Shown: positions 43,813 to 53,794, counted from the first letter of the stretch. The stretch is DNA of 64,000 bases from Microcoleus sp. bin38.metabat.b11b12b14.051 (GCF_013299165.1 NZ_JAAFKD010000028.1:1-64000), one strand, 5' to 3'. The notes: generated by a model from the sequence alone, not told the origin. Made by a program: numbers and translations.

Positions 43813-44304
43813 ATGTTAGTTAAAACCAACGCGTCAGTAGAAATTGCTGCATCACCGGAAGTAGTGTTTGATTTTGTGGCATCACTATCGAATGTGCCAA
43901 AATCCTTTCGCGGATTTGGTCCAATTCCAGCAATTATTAAAGCTGAAATGGCTGATGGTGGAGAGATGCGTGAAGGCGGTGTGCGGCGGATAGAAAATTC
44001 CGATACTTCGGTGATTGATGAAGAAATCATTACTTTCAAAAAGCCAGAAAGACAAACCTACCGACTGGTTAGAGGGTTTAAGTTTCCCATTTCTCTACTC
44101 ATTGAGTCTGGTGGCGGAGATTGGAATTTCACTGCTACAGCAAAGGGAACTCGGATTGATTGGGAGTTTTATTTTATGCTGACTTCTCCGGTATTCTATC
44201 CGCTTGGATTGTTGCTAGTTCAGGTTTTTATGCAAAAAGCTATGCAGCAGTGTTTAGATAATATTCAAGAATATTTGGCTAGCCCAAGCGAATTGATTGT
44301 ATGA
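43813..44304 (+). CDS. SRPBCC (polyketide cyclase-like) protein
   Basis: 163 aa with START/Bet v1-like helix-grip features: N-terminal strand VKTNASVEIAASPEVVFDFV, central beta-sheet (YRLVRGFKFPISLLIES, WNFTATAKGTRIDWEFYF) and a long C-terminal helix (FMQKAMQQCLDNIQEYLA). Such folds bind hydrophobic ligands or act as cyclases; the substrate is unknown. Its stop overlaps the next start (ATGA), so it is translationally coupled to the EVE-domain gene. Confidence 0.8.
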   Translation: MLVKTNASVEIAASPEVVFDFVASLSNVPKSFRGFGPIPAIIKAEMADGGEMREGGVRRIENSDTSVIDEEIITFKKPERQTYRLVRGFKFPISLLIESGGGDWNFTATAKGTRIDWEFYFMLTSPVFYPLGLLLVQVFMQKAMQQCLDNIQEYLASPSELIV

Positions 44305-44750
44305 ATTATTGGCTGATGAAGTCGGAACCGGATGTTTACAGTATTGCAGACTTGCAGGGCGATCGCACTTCTATTTGGGACGGTGTTCGCAACTATCAAG
44401 CGCGCAATTTTATGCGGCAAATGAGTCCAGGAGATTTAGTATTTTTTTACCATTCTAATACTAAAACTCCCGGAATTGTCGGGTTGGCGCGCGTTGTGGA
44501 AACGGGGATTGCTGACCCGAGTCAGTTTGATATGAATAGCGAGTATTATGATATTAAATCGCAGCTAGATGCGCCTCGCTGGCAAACTGTGAGGGTTGAG
44601 TTTGTTGAGGAGTTTGTTAAGTTAATTTCTTTGGATGAACTGAAGTCACATTTTAGTGCTGATGAGCTTTTGGTGGTGAGGAAAGGTAATCGGTTGTCGG
44701 TGATGCCGGTGTCTGAGAGTGCGGCTATGAAGATTTTGAAGGTGAGGTAA
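44301..44750 (+). CDS. EVE-domain protein
   Basis: 149 aa, essentially one EVE (PUA-like) domain: MNYWLMKSEPDVYSIADL, WDGVRNYQARNFMRQM, GDLVFFYHSN, GIVGLARVVE and WQTVRVEFVEEF. EVE domains recognise modified bases in DNA or RNA through an aromatic cage. In bacteria they occur both as housekeeping proteins and fused to modification-dependent restriction nucleases. Here it is stand-alone, coupled to the SRPBCC gene by the ATGA overlap. Confidence 0.9.
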   Translation: MNYWLMKSEPDVYSIADLQGDRTSIWDGVRNYQARNFMRQMSPGDLVFFYHSNTKTPGIVGLARVVETGIADPSQFDMNSEYYDIKSQLDAPRWQTVRVEFVEEFVKLISLDELKSHFSADELLVVRKGNRLSVMPVSESAAMKILKVR

Positions 44751-44759
44751 TTATAGATT

Positions 44760-44826
44760 AGTAGGGTGCGTCAGCCGATCGCCATTTTAGCAAAAATCGA
44801 GCAGATTAAAGCTGGCGCACCCTACA
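44760..44826. repeat. GTAGGGTGCGTCAGC inverted repeat
   Basis: GTAGGGTGCGTCAGC at 44761 pairs with GCTGGCGCACCCTAC at about 44811-44825. It is a single member of the family that forms the treZ-treY array. It separates the EVE gene from the convergent glucokinase gene. Confidence 0.75.
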
Positions 44827-44870
44827 ATTATTAACTGGGGCGGGCACGGGGGCACCGCCCCTACAATACC

Positions 44871-45911
44871 TTAAAGGCCTGCCGCACAAACCGCCGCTCC
44901 AATTAACCCTACATTGTCATTCAAAACTAATCGAACTGGCATCATTTCTAACAGCGAATCCATGCGGCCTTTGTGGGTGAAAGCTCGCATAAAACTTCCT
45001 TCTAGAATTAGTGGCAAAATCTTGGCAGCGATGCCGCCGGCGATGTAGAAACCGCCGTAAGGTAGAAGTGACACAGCCATATTTCCGGCTACAGCGCCGT
45101 AAGCTTCTACAAACATTTGCATTGTTTGTTCGGAAAGCCGATCGCACTTTTGGAGTGCAGCCCCTGCAATTATCGCACCTGGATCGACTGTCTTCTCGCT
45201 TTTACCAATTTCCGACTCCCATTTGTCGATCGCTTCTCCCACCTCGGGTGATTCAGCAGCAAACTTGCGATCGCGCAAAAACTGGTAAATTGAAACAATC
45301 CCCTGGCCGGAAACTACACGCTCGATCGATATTCTTTGAATGTCATGTTTTGCTAACAAATATTTTAGCAAATCAAACTCCAACTCCGATCGAGGAGCAA
45401 AGTCACCGTGTCCCCCTTCGGAAGAAAAAACTCTGATACCATTTGCTTCGGGAATTGCAAAACAATGTCCCAAACCAGTCCCCGCACCAATTACAGCAAT
45501 CGGATCGTGCTGGCTGGGTTTTCCCACTTGCAAAGTGTGCAAATCATTGGCCTCCAAACCCCACACGCCGTAGCCAACCGCGACAAAATCATTAATTAAA
45601 CTGACGCGGGAAATTCCTAATTCTTGTTCGAGACGCTTCGCTTCGAGCACCCAAGGTAAATTAGTCAGTTTAGCGCTGTTGTTGACTACTGGCCCGGCGA
45701 TCGCAAAACAAGCTTTTTCGAGTTCTGGGGTAAACTCCAATTTAGTAGCAGCTTCTGTCAAAAATTGCTGTACCATCGGCACTAAATCAGGAAACTCTCC
45801 GCTCGGATAACGAAACTCGTAAAGAGCATTCATTGCACCATCAGCAGTCCTTTCCACCAATCGCAAAATCGTCTTAGTTCCGCCAATATCGCCCGCTAAT
45901 AATAATGCCAT
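44871..45911 (-). CDS. glk: Glucokinase
   Basis: 346 aa of the bacterial Glk (ROK-distinct) family: N-terminal phosphate loop LLAGDIGGTKTILRLVE, ACFAIAGPV, LINDFVAVGYG, VIGAGTGLGHC and SSEGGHGDFAPRS, with GGFYIAGGIAAKI near the end. It phosphorylates glucose to glucose-6-phosphate with ATP. The start ATG 45911 lies 35 bp after the debranching-enzyme stop on the same strand, so the two probably form an operon. The pair would release and capture glucose from glycogen branches. Confidence 0.95.
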   Translation of the reverse strand: MALLLAGDIGGTKTILRLVERTADGAMNALYEFRYPSGEFPDLVPMVQQFLTEAATKLEFTPELEKACFAIAGPVVNNSAKLTNLPWVLEAKRLEQELGISRVSLINDFVAVGYGVWGLEANDLHTLQVGKPSQHDPIAVIGAGTGLGHCFAIPEANGIRVFSSEGGHGDFAPRSELEFDLLKYLLAKHDIQRISIERVVSGQGIVSIYQFLRDRKFAAESPEVGEAIDKWESEIGKSEKTVDPGAIIAGAALQKCDRLSEQTMQMFVEAYGAVAGNMAVSLLPYGGFYIAGGIAAKILPLILEGSFMRAFTHKGRMDSLLEMMPVRLVLNDNVGLIGAAVCAAGL

Positions 45912-45946
45912 AAACCTCTGATTCCACCCAACAGAACATTCCCCAT

Positions 45947-48001
45947 TTAAACATCCAGATTATTAATTGCCAACCAAGCCCGCAACACCTCAGCCACAGT
46001 CCAAGCTTGAGCCGTGCAGCCCCGGGGCGAGTGGGGGGCGTCGCCCTCAAAAATTTCGCCCAAACTGCCAACTCCGCCCGCTCTTATATGATGTGCCATC
46101 GGTTCCAGGAATTCGCGAGCTTGTTTTGGATCTTTGTATACGTGCAAGTGCGCTAAGACGAATGGGCCCATCAACCAGCCCCAAGCTGTGCCTTGGTGAT
46201 AGGCACTGTCGCGCTGTAATGGGTCGCCTTCATAGGTTGCGCGGTACTGCGGGTGCTGCGGCGAGAGGCTGCGGAGGCCGTGGGAAGTGAGAAGTCCGCT
46301 CGCGCAGGCATCCACGACGGCGCGGCGCTGGATGGGCGTGAGTAACGGTGTATAACGAGTTGCCGTCCCCCCCATTCGCCCTGCTGCGGAGTGCGCCGGA
46401 ATCGAATCTAGGGGTAGGGATACGGCGAATATTTGATTGGGGCGCAGGGAAATATCGTTGCCGTCGGGGCCGTCGAGAACGTCGTAGCAGTAACTGGTTG
46501 AGTCGTTCCAGAAGCGGGTGAATCCGGTGGCGGTACGATCGCCCAACTGCTGATATTCATCATGAGACTTGCCCAATCTGCGAGCAAAACTGGCCATTGC
46601 TTGCACGGCATTGTACCAAAGCGCGCTAAGTTCGATCGGCTTACCGATTCGAGGAGTCACCACCCAATCGCCGATTTTCGCATCCATCCAAGTCAGTTGT
46701 ACGCCTGTTTCCCCCGCGTAGAGCAAACCGTCGTCAGGATCGACACGGATGTTATACCGAGTTCCCCGCACGTGCCAATCCACAATCTCACATAATGTCG
46801 GCCAGAGTTCCGCCAAAAGTTGGTCGTCGCCGGTGCAGTCGCAGTAAGCGCGAATTGCTTCAAAGTACCACAGCGTAGCGTCTGCGGTGTTGTATTCCGG
46901 GGCGCCGCCAGCATCCGGGAAGCGGTTCGGGAGCATTCCTCGATCGACATATTGTGCAAAAGTCCGCAAAATCGATCGGGCAATTTCCCAGCGCCCGGTA
47001 CAGATTGTGAGGCCGGGCAGGGCGATCGTGGTATCGCGCCCCCAGTCGCTAAACCAGGGATATCCGGCGATAATCGTTTTGCCGTCGGGTTCCTGCGGTA
47101 GCGGGCGGTTGACGATAAATTGGTCGGCTGCTAGCACCAACTGCTCGATCCAGTCGGGAGATTCGCTCACTTTTGACCATTTTTGCAACAATTCTTGCTC
47201 GTAGGTGCGACGCAATTCTAAAGCTGTACCGCCGTTGAGTTCGGGATTTTTCTCTGTACTAGCGATCAATGTGAGAGACTCGCCCGGTGCGATCGCAAAG
47301 TGCAAAGTTGCCGCGTGCAAGTGATCCTCGCAGTAGTCCAACCCGCGCCGCTGTTCGGCTGCCAAATTAAATCCGTAGTGCCAATTGTATAAGGGCGTAG
47401 CAACTTTGAATTTAGCTTCTGGTGTGGCATCTGTCAGCAGGTAAAGTGGCGTCGCCCAGGGAAACGCGGTGACACAAACCCCGGCACTCAAGGTTTCTAG
47501 GCTGACAGGCCAGTCGCCAGCGCCCGTCATGTGGTGGTAGTCGCGGTAGTTGATTAAGGCTTTGACGGCGATCGCGATCGGTTGTGAGGCGCGATGTAAG
47601 CGGTATTGAATATATGTTGTGTTAGCACCTTGCTGCATCCAAATCCGCTTTTCGAGGATAGCGTCGGCGAGGGCATACCTCCAAACAGGCGTTGTACCTT
47701 CGAGGTGGAAGCTTTCGATGCAGTTGTAGCCGTGGGGTTCGATCATATTGTCGGCCCAGCGGTTGGTATAAAGCGGGTAGGCGCGATCGGCATACACGGC
47801 CGTCTCGTCCAGCTTGGCAAGCATCAAAGTCCTTCCCAGCGGGGGTTTCAGGGCGGCTACCAGCAGCCCGTGATAGCGGCGGGTGAGCAGATTTGCGATC
47901 GTCCCGCTAGCATAACCGCCGATCCCGTTTGTCACTAACCACTCCCGAGACTCCGCCGAGTCGAGATTGCAGCAGATTTCCCGTCCAAAAGCAATAGCCA
48001 T
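45947..48001 (-). CDS. Amylo-alpha-1,6-glucosidase (glycogen debranching enzyme)
   Basis: 684 aa from ATG 48001; an in-frame GTG 15 bp upstream is possible. N-terminal GDE_N domain (WLVTNGIGGYASGTI, RRYHGLL) and a C-terminal GH133-type (alpha/alpha)6 catalytic domain with GYPWFSDWGRDTTIALPGL, RFPDAGGAPEYNTADATLW and LTWMDAKIGDWVVTPR. It hydrolyses alpha-1,6-linked glucose stubs left by phosphorylase, yielding free glucose that the downstream glucokinase can use. It is divergent from treZ with a ~320-bp control region. Confidence 0.9.
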   Translation of the reverse strand: MAIAFGREICCNLDSAESREWLVTNGIGGYASGTIANLLTRRYHGLLVAALKPPLGRTLMLAKLDETAVYADRAYPLYTNRWADNMIEPHGYNCIESFHLEGTTPVWRYALADAILEKRIWMQQGANTTYIQYRLHRASQPIAIAVKALINYRDYHHMTGAGDWPVSLETLSAGVCVTAFPWATPLYLLTDATPEAKFKVATPLYNWHYGFNLAAEQRRGLDYCEDHLHAATLHFAIAPGESLTLIASTEKNPELNGGTALELRRTYEQELLQKWSKVSESPDWIEQLVLAADQFIVNRPLPQEPDGKTIIAGYPWFSDWGRDTTIALPGLTICTGRWEIARSILRTFAQYVDRGMLPNRFPDAGGAPEYNTADATLWYFEAIRAYCDCTGDDQLLAELWPTLCEIVDWHVRGTRYNIRVDPDDGLLYAGETGVQLTWMDAKIGDWVVTPRIGKPIELSALWYNAVQAMASFARRLGKSHDEYQQLGDRTATGFTRFWNDSTSYCYDVLDGPDGNDISLRPNQIFAVSLPLDSIPAHSAAGRMGGTATRYTPLLTPIQRRAVVDACASGLLTSHGLRSLSPQHPQYRATYEGDPLQRDSAYHQGTAWGWLMGPFVLAHLHVYKDPKQAREFLEPMAHHIRAGGVGSLGEIFEGDAPHSPRGCTAQAWTVAEVLRAWLAINNLDV

Positions 48002-48320
48002 AGAATACACGCTCACGCTGATTTGCGATCTACCTTTAGATATATTTTAGACAATATAAACGAGAAATATTAATTATTGCAGGTGGCCAAGAATGGCGAT
48101 CGCTAAAAGTGCAGATTCATGGTCTAATTTAGACATGACCAACCGCTACTTTTTAGCCAGCGGTAATTCTAACCGTTGCTCTGTCTAAAGTTAGTTGTTT
48201 GTTATTTAAAGTAATATTACCCTCTACACAGGTGCTGGATCTTAACAACATAGCATTTGATTGCGTCCAAAGGGCGATCGATCGCACAACCAACATATTT
48301 GATAAGGAGAATAACTCAAA
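48002..48320. promoter_or_regulatory. Divergent control region debranching enzyme / treZ
   Basis: About 320 bp between divergent glycogen- and trehalose-related genes. It contains HIP1-type sites (AATGGCGATCGCTAAAAG, GGGCGATCGATCGCACAA) and a weak inverted repeat AACCGCTAC...AGCGGT at 48141-48164. The ribosome-binding sequence AAGGAGAAT ends 11 bases before the treZ GTG. No known operator recognised. Confidence 0.5.
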
Positions 48321-50147
48321 GTGAAGATAGGAGCAAACTACCTCGGCAACAACCAATGTGAATTTACCGTTTGGGCGCCCACCATCAAACAAATGGCAGT
48401 CCAAATAGTTTCCCCAGACAAACGCCTCATACCCATGCAACAATCGGCAGCAGGTTACTGGCAAACCACAGCTAAAGACATCGCACCCGGAACCCTTTAC
48501 ACCTACCAACTCGAAGGAAAAACCGACCGACCAGACCCAGCATCCAAATATCAACCCCAAGGCGTACATACACCCTCGCAAGTAATAGATGACAGCGCCT
48601 TTGCTTGGACTGATAAAAATTGGCAAGGCGTGCCGCTAGCCGAAATGATTATCTACGAACTGCACGTCGGCACATTCACCCAAGCCGGAACCTTTGAAGC
48701 AATCATTCCCCAACTCAAACAACTCACAGAATTGGGAATCAACGCGATCGAAATCATGCCAGTTGCCCAATTTCCAGGCGATCGCAACTGGGGATACGAT
48801 GGCGTATATCCCTACGCAGTTCAAAACTCCTACGGCGGCCCCGAAGGCTTCAAAAAACTGATCGACGCCTGCCACGAACACGGCATTTCAGTAATACTCG
48901 ATGTCGTTTACAATCACCTCGGCCCAGAAGGAAACTACCTCAGTCAATTCGGCCCGTACTTTACATCAAAATACGGCTCAATTTGGGGAGACCCCCTCAA
49001 CTTCGACGACGCCTACAGCGACGGCGTGCGTAACTACTTTATTGAAAACGCCCTCTACTGGTTTCGAGACTATCACATCGATGCCCTGAGATTAGATGCA
49101 ATTCAAGCCATATTTGAAGTAGGTGCTCGACCGTTTTTGCAAGAACTCTCCGACGCCACAGCCGAGATTTCCCAAGAATTCGGCAGGAAAATTTATTTAA
49201 TCGCAGAAAGTGACTTAAACGATGTCCGCACAGTACGTCCCAAAGAACTCGGTGGCTTCGGATTAGATGCCCAATGGTGCGACGATTTCCACCACGCACT
49301 GCACGCCTTGCTTACCGGAGAAAATGACCGATATTACCAAGACTTCGGCAAGTGTGAACACCTAGAAAAATCATTCAAAGAAAGCTTTGTTTACTCCGGC
49401 CAGTATGCACCCCACAGAAAGCGAAAACATGGCAATTCTGTCAAGGATGAACCGGGCGAAAAATTTCTGGTATTTGCCCAAACCCACGACCAAATCGGCA
49501 ACCGGATTTTAGGAGACCGACTCTCGCAAATAGTTGACTTTGAAGCACTCAAACTCGCAGCGGGTACGGTTTTAATTTCTCCATACATTCCCTTCTTGTT
49601 TATGGGCGAAGAATACGGAGAAACAGCACCATTTTTGTACTTTGTTTCCCACTCAGATCCTGACTTAATTGAAGCGATTCGCCAAGACAAACAACAAGAA
49701 TTTAAAGCTTTTGAAGATCGAGGCGAGTTTCAAGATCCGCAGAGTCCTGAAAGCTTCCAAAAGTGTAAGTTAAACTGGGAGAAACAAACAGCAGGGAAAC
49801 ACAAAAGTCTCTGGGAATGGCACCAACATTTGATTCAACTGCGACGGACAATTCCCGCCCTGAAAAAACTAGACAAAAACAGTCTAGAAGTTTCCTGTAT
49901 AGAAGCAGAAAAAATCTTATTTCTCCGTCGCTGGACAGATGAAAGCCAGATATTCTGCATTCTAAACTTTAACAAGCAAGAGGTAGCTTGTACTGCTGCA
50001 TTTCCCCAAGGTAACTGTCACAAAATTTTAGACTCTGCTGATGTAAAATGGATGGGTTCAGGTTCTAGCTTGCCTGAAAAAATAACTTCAGAGCAAGAAT
50101 TGACTGTTAAGCCGCAGAGTTTCGCACTCTACGAGTTAATCAAATAG
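48321..50147 (+). CDS. treZ: Malto-oligosyltrehalose trehalohydrolase
   Basis: 608 aa, GTG start with a good AAGGAG. N-terminal beta-sandwich (~1-90, NQCEFTVWAPTIKQMAVQI), then a GH13 barrel with GVYPYAVQNSYGGPEGF, DVVYNHLGPEGNYL, nucleophile region YHIDALRLDAIQAI, acid/base region LIAESDLNDVRTV and AQTHDQIGNR. These match TreZ, which releases trehalose from maltooligosyltrehalose. It forms a pair with treY downstream, interrupted by an 848-bp repeat-filled gap. Trehalose is a compatible solute in desiccation-tolerant cyanobacteria. Confidence 0.93.
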   Translation: MKIGANYLGNNQCEFTVWAPTIKQMAVQIVSPDKRLIPMQQSAAGYWQTTAKDIAPGTLYTYQLEGKTDRPDPASKYQPQGVHTPSQVIDDSAFAWTDKNWQGVPLAEMIIYELHVGTFTQAGTFEAIIPQLKQLTELGINAIEIMPVAQFPGDRNWGYDGVYPYAVQNSYGGPEGFKKLIDACHEHGISVILDVVYNHLGPEGNYLSQFGPYFTSKYGSIWGDPLNFDDAYSDGVRNYFIENALYWFRDYHIDALRLDAIQAIFEVGARPFLQELSDATAEISQEFGRKIYLIAESDLNDVRTVRPKELGGFGLDAQWCDDFHHALHALLTGENDRYYQDFGKCEHLEKSFKESFVYSGQYAPHRKRKHGNSVKDEPGEKFLVFAQTHDQIGNRILGDRLSQIVDFEALKLAAGTVLISPYIPFLFMGEEYGETAPFLYFVSHSDPDLIEAIRQDKQQEFKAFEDRGEFQDPQSPESFQKCKLNWEKQTAGKHKSLWEWHQHLIQLRRTIPALKKLDKNSLEVSCIEAEKILFLRRWTDESQIFCILNFNKQEVACTAAFPQGNCHKILDSADVKWMGSGSSLPEKITSEQELTVKPQSFALYELIK

Positions 50148-50188
50148 TTGGTTGGTTCGAGCAGCAGAGAAACCTCACCTAGTATTTG

Positions 50189-50697
50189 TCGTAGGGTGCG
50201 TCAGCGGGGAAAGATGCTGGAGTCGGTAGCCGTGATGTTGCGCCCGCTGACGCACCCTACCATCACTCTTTGTCGTAGGGTGCGTCAGCGGGGAAATATG
50301 CCTGAGTAGGTAGCCGTGATGTTGCGCCCGCTGACGCACCCTACCATCACTCTTTGTCGTAGGGTGCGTCAGCGGGGAAATATGCTGGAGTCGGTAGCCG
50401 TGATGTTGCGCCCGCTGACGCACCCTACCATCACTCTTTGTCGTAGTCGTAGGGTGCGTCAGCGGGGAAAGATGCTGGAGTCGGTAGCCGTTATCTTGCG
50501 CCCGCTGACGCACCCTACCATCACTCTTTGTCGTAGGGTGCGTCAGCGGGGAAATATGCTTGAGTAGGTAGCCGTTATCTTGCGCCCGCTGACGCACCCT
50601 ACCATCACCGACACGCCCGTAGGGTGCGTCAGCGGGGAAATATGCTGGAGTCGGTAGCCGTGATGTTGCGCCGGCTGACGCACCCTACCATCACCGA
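50189..50697. repeat. Six ~84-bp palindromic units between treZ and treY
   Basis: Each unit reads GTAGGGTGCGTCAGCGGGGA, AATATGCTGGAGTCGGTAGC, CGTGATGTTGCGCCCGCTGA, CGCACCCTACCATCAC, usually ending CTCTTTGTC. The arms GTAGGGTGCGTCAGCGG and CCGCTGACGCACCCTAC invert perfectly, so every unit can form a stable stem. Units differ by AGATGC/ATATGC, CTGAGTAGG/GGAGTCGG and CGTGATG/CGTTATC. The fourth start has an extra GTC. It is not CRISPR, because there are no unique spacers. Confidence 0.9.
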
Positions 50698-50709
50698 CTT
50701 CCTAGTCTT

Positions 50710-50870
50710 CCCGATCCCCCCTAACCCCCCTTAATAAGGGGGGGACAAGAGCATCAAAGTCCCCCGACTATCTCGGGGATTAAAGCGGATCGAAATTCAG
50801 CTAAAGGGGACAAGAGCCTTCTCAAAGTCCCCCTTCTTAAGGGGGATTTAGGGGGATCGAAATTCAGATA
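50710..50870. repeat. C/G-rich palindromic repeat cluster, second locus
   Basis: GATCCCCCCTAACCCCCCTT, AATAAGGGGGGGACAAGAGC, then AAAGTCCCCC...GGGGGATTTAGGGGGATCGA blocks, the same family as 3765-3930. It ends ~125 bp before treY. The remaining 50871-50995 is AT-rich and probably carries the treY ribosome-binding region (TTAGGAGTAAAATTAAC). Confidence 0.75.
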
Positions 50871-50995
50871 CAAGCGAGATTTTTATATAGTTTTAGTCTT
50901 AGGCTGATACTAATACGCTACCGCTCAACCCAATCTACTCTTTCTAATTTCTGTAAATTACCCGATCGACTAATCAATTAGGAGTAAAATTAACA

Positions 50996-53794
50996 GTGCT
51001 GAGAATTCCCACAACCACTTATCGAATTCAATTTCATGCAGGTTTTAACTTTGAAGCTGCCAAACAAATCCTCAGCTATCTGCAAGAATTAGGAATTACC
51101 GACATTTACGCCTCGCCGATATTCAAAGCCAGAAAAGGCAGCAGTCACGGATACGATGTGGTTGACTCAAATCAAATCAATCCCGAATTAGGAACCTCAG
51201 AAAACTTTGAAGCCCTGACATACGAAATTCAGAAACGGAAGATGGGATGGCTGCAAGATATTGTCCCGAACCACATGGCCTACGATACTCAAAATTTGTT
51301 GCTCTTAGACGTATTAGAACACGGCCCGGATTCCGACTATTTCGATTACTTTGATATTGAATGGAATCACGCTTACGAACATCTCAGAGGTCGAGTGCTA
51401 GCTCCGCTGTTGGGCAATTTTTATGGCGAATGTCTGGAAAATGGCGAGATTCAACTCAAATACAGTGAGATTGGGCTAACTATCAATTACTATGACTTAA
51501 AACTGCCCGTAAAAATTGAATCTTATGCTAATTTCATTAGTCAAAATTTGGGGCACTTAGGCAGGGAATTAGGTAGACGGCATCCAGATTTTATTAAATT
51601 CCTGGGAATTCTTTATTTGATTAAGAATACACCTTCTGAAACTAAAGGTAAAGCCCGATACGATCAGATAGCTTTTGTGAAAGGACTGCTGTGGGAACTC
51701 TACAATCAAAATCCCATCGTGCAGGAATTTATCGATGAAAATATCAATTCTTTTAATGGAGAAAAGGGCAATCCCGAAAGCTTTAATTTGCTAGATGGTT
51801 TGCTTTCAGAGCAGTTTTACCGCCTGTCATTCTGGAAAGTTGGCGCCGAAGAAATCAACTACCGCAGGTTTTTTACAGTCAACGAATTGATTTCGGTAAA
51901 AGTTGAAGAGGTTAAAGTTTTCCACAAAAACCACGCTTTGATCTTCGACATGGTGGAAGAGGGAAAATTTACTGGATTGAGAATCGACCACATCGACGGA
52001 CTTTACGACCCCACAGAATATTTAAAACGCCTCCGCGAGAGAGTTGGAGACACTTACACTACTGTGGAAAAGATTCTGGAACATGAAGAAGATTTGCCCT
52101 CCTATTGGCCGATCGAAGGAACGAGCGGCTACGACTTTTTGAACTACGTAAATGGCGTTTTTTGTCGGTGCGATCGCGAACAGCAGTTTACCGAAATATA
52201 TCAGAGATTTACTCGCTTGACTGTTCCTTACCAACAGTTATTTTTAGACAAAAAAGGGCTGATTGTTGAGAAGAATTTGGCGGGAGACGTAGACAATCTG
52301 GCTCAACTTTTGAAAAATATTTCTGGTCAATCCCGACAGGGAAATGACTTTACTCGTCCGGGTTTGGAAAAAGCGCTGGCTGCGGTTTTGACAATTTTTC
52401 CAGTCTACCGAACTTACATAAATCAAGAGGGTTTGCGAGAGTCCGATCGCATTTACGTCAAATATGCGATCGCCCAGGCGAAAGAATTAGTACCGCGACT
52501 CCTCAAAGAACTGAAATTTATCGAAACGGTGCTGTTGCTGGAAGAAGAAGAAACCCTGACAGCCGAACAAAAAGAGCAGCGCCGCCACTTTGTGATGAAA
52601 CTTCAGCAGTTGACAGGCCCGTTGATGGCCAAAGGCGTTGAAGACACATTGCTATACGTCTACTATCGGCTTTTATCCCTCAACGAAGTCGGAGGAAATC
52701 CCAGTCAGTTCGGCGTTTCGCTGACCGATTTTCACGAGTTCAACAAGCAGCAGCAAGCAGCTTGGCCTCACAAAATGAATGCTACAGCTACCCACGATAC
52801 CAAACGGGGCGAAGATGTGCGAGCCAGAATTAATGTACTCTCAGAAATTCCCGATGAATGGGAACAGCAAGTCAGGTCTTGGAGAGAGGTAAACTCTTCT
52901 AAGAAAGTCAACTTTGTGAATCGCATGGTTCCCGATACTAACGACGAATACTTCTTTTACCAAACTGTGCTAGGTAGTTTTCCGTTTGAGGGAATTGAAA
53001 ACACTGATTATGTCGATCGCCTAAAGGATTATGCCATTAAAGCTGTGCGGGAAGCAAAAGTGTACACAGCTTGGCTGAGACCTGACAACGACTACGAAAC
53101 TGGGTTTATGACCTTTATCGATAGCGTTCTAGAATCAGGCGAACAAAATCAGTTTTTCAAGAAATTTCTACCTTTCTGGAAAAAAGTAGCTGATTACGGA
53201 ATTTTCAATTCTTTATCTCAAACGCTGCTAAAAATTACGGCGCCCGGAGTTCCCGATATTTATCAAGGCACGGAATTCTGGGATTTAAGCCATGTCGATC
53301 CAGATAACCGCCGTCCCGTGGATTTCGATCGCAGAATCGAGGTTTTGCGGTCAATTAAACAGCAAGCTGAAACGGATATTTTGGCACTGGTGGAAGATTT
53401 ACTGGCAACCCGGGAAGATGCTAGAATTAAGTTGTTTTTGACGGCAAGAGTCCTAGAAGCCCGAAAAAAATACCTGCAAGTTTTTCGCTCCGGCGACTAT
53501 CGACCTGTGGAAGTAGTCGGCACGTTTAAAGATAATGTGATTGCCTTTGCCCGCAGCTTTGAAGATACTACAATTATCGCGATCGCTCCCCGGTTTTTGA
53601 CGGGAGTTGTCAAACCGGAAGAAATGGCGATCGGCAAACAAGTCTGGAAAGATACTAATCTAGAATTGTCCGAGCAAATGCCGTCGGTTTGGAAAGATGC
53701 CATCACAAATCAGGTGGTTGAAAGTAACGGTACGCTGGCAATTGGTGATGCTCTCGGCTACTTTCCCGCAGCTTTGCTCATCGGTAAAAAATAG
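50996..53794 (+). CDS. treY: Malto-oligosyltrehalose synthase
   Basis: 932 aa, GTG start preceded by AGGAG. GH13 TreY features: TTYRIQFHAGFNFEAAKQIL, YASPIFKARKGSSHGYDVVD, DIVPNHMAYDTQN, GLRIDHIDGLYDP (catalytic Asp), GTSGYDFLN, NATATHDTKRGEDVRARI and APGVPDIYQGTEFWDLS. It converts the reducing end of maltodextrins to a trehalosyl unit, which TreZ then hydrolyses. Length is normal for the family. The dnaK gene follows on the same strand after a ~560-bp gap. Confidence 0.93.
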   Translation: MLRIPTTTYRIQFHAGFNFEAAKQILSYLQELGITDIYASPIFKARKGSSHGYDVVDSNQINPELGTSENFEALTYEIQKRKMGWLQDIVPNHMAYDTQNLLLLDVLEHGPDSDYFDYFDIEWNHAYEHLRGRVLAPLLGNFYGECLENGEIQLKYSEIGLTINYYDLKLPVKIESYANFISQNLGHLGRELGRRHPDFIKFLGILYLIKNTPSETKGKARYDQIAFVKGLLWELYNQNPIVQEFIDENINSFNGEKGNPESFNLLDGLLSEQFYRLSFWKVGAEEINYRRFFTVNELISVKVEEVKVFHKNHALIFDMVEEGKFTGLRIDHIDGLYDPTEYLKRLRERVGDTYTTVEKILEHEEDLPSYWPIEGTSGYDFLNYVNGVFCRCDREQQFTEIYQRFTRLTVPYQQLFLDKKGLIVEKNLAGDVDNLAQLLKNISGQSRQGNDFTRPGLEKALAAVLTIFPVYRTYINQEGLRESDRIYVKYAIAQAKELVPRLLKELKFIETVLLLEEEETLTAEQKEQRRHFVMKLQQLTGPLMAKGVEDTLLYVYYRLLSLNEVGGNPSQFGVSLTDFHEFNKQQQAAWPHKMNATATHDTKRGEDVRARINVLSEIPDEWEQQVRSWREVNSSKKVNFVNRMVPDTNDEYFFYQTVLGSFPFEGIENTDYVDRLKDYAIKAVREAKVYTAWLRPDNDYETGFMTFIDSVLESGEQNQFFKKFLPFWKKVADYGIFNSLSQTLLKITAPGVPDIYQGTEFWDLSHVDPDNRRPVDFDRRIEVLRSIKQQAETDILALVEDLLATREDARIKLFLTARVLEARKKYLQVFRSGDYRPVEVVGTFKDNVIAFARSFEDTTIIAIAPRFLTGVVKPEEMAIGKQVWKDTNLELSEQMPSVWKDAITNQVVESNGTLAIGDALGYFPAALLIGKK

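Noticed and set aside
48120-48200. Possible tRNA near 48140
   Set aside because: Only one short stem (CCGCTAC/TAGCCAGCGG) is present; no T-arm GGTTCRA or acceptor stem.
50175-50597. Open frames through the treZ-treY repeat (both strands)
   Set aside because: They are entirely made of the palindromic 84-bp units. Frames persist because the period is divisible by three, and the composition is not protein-like.
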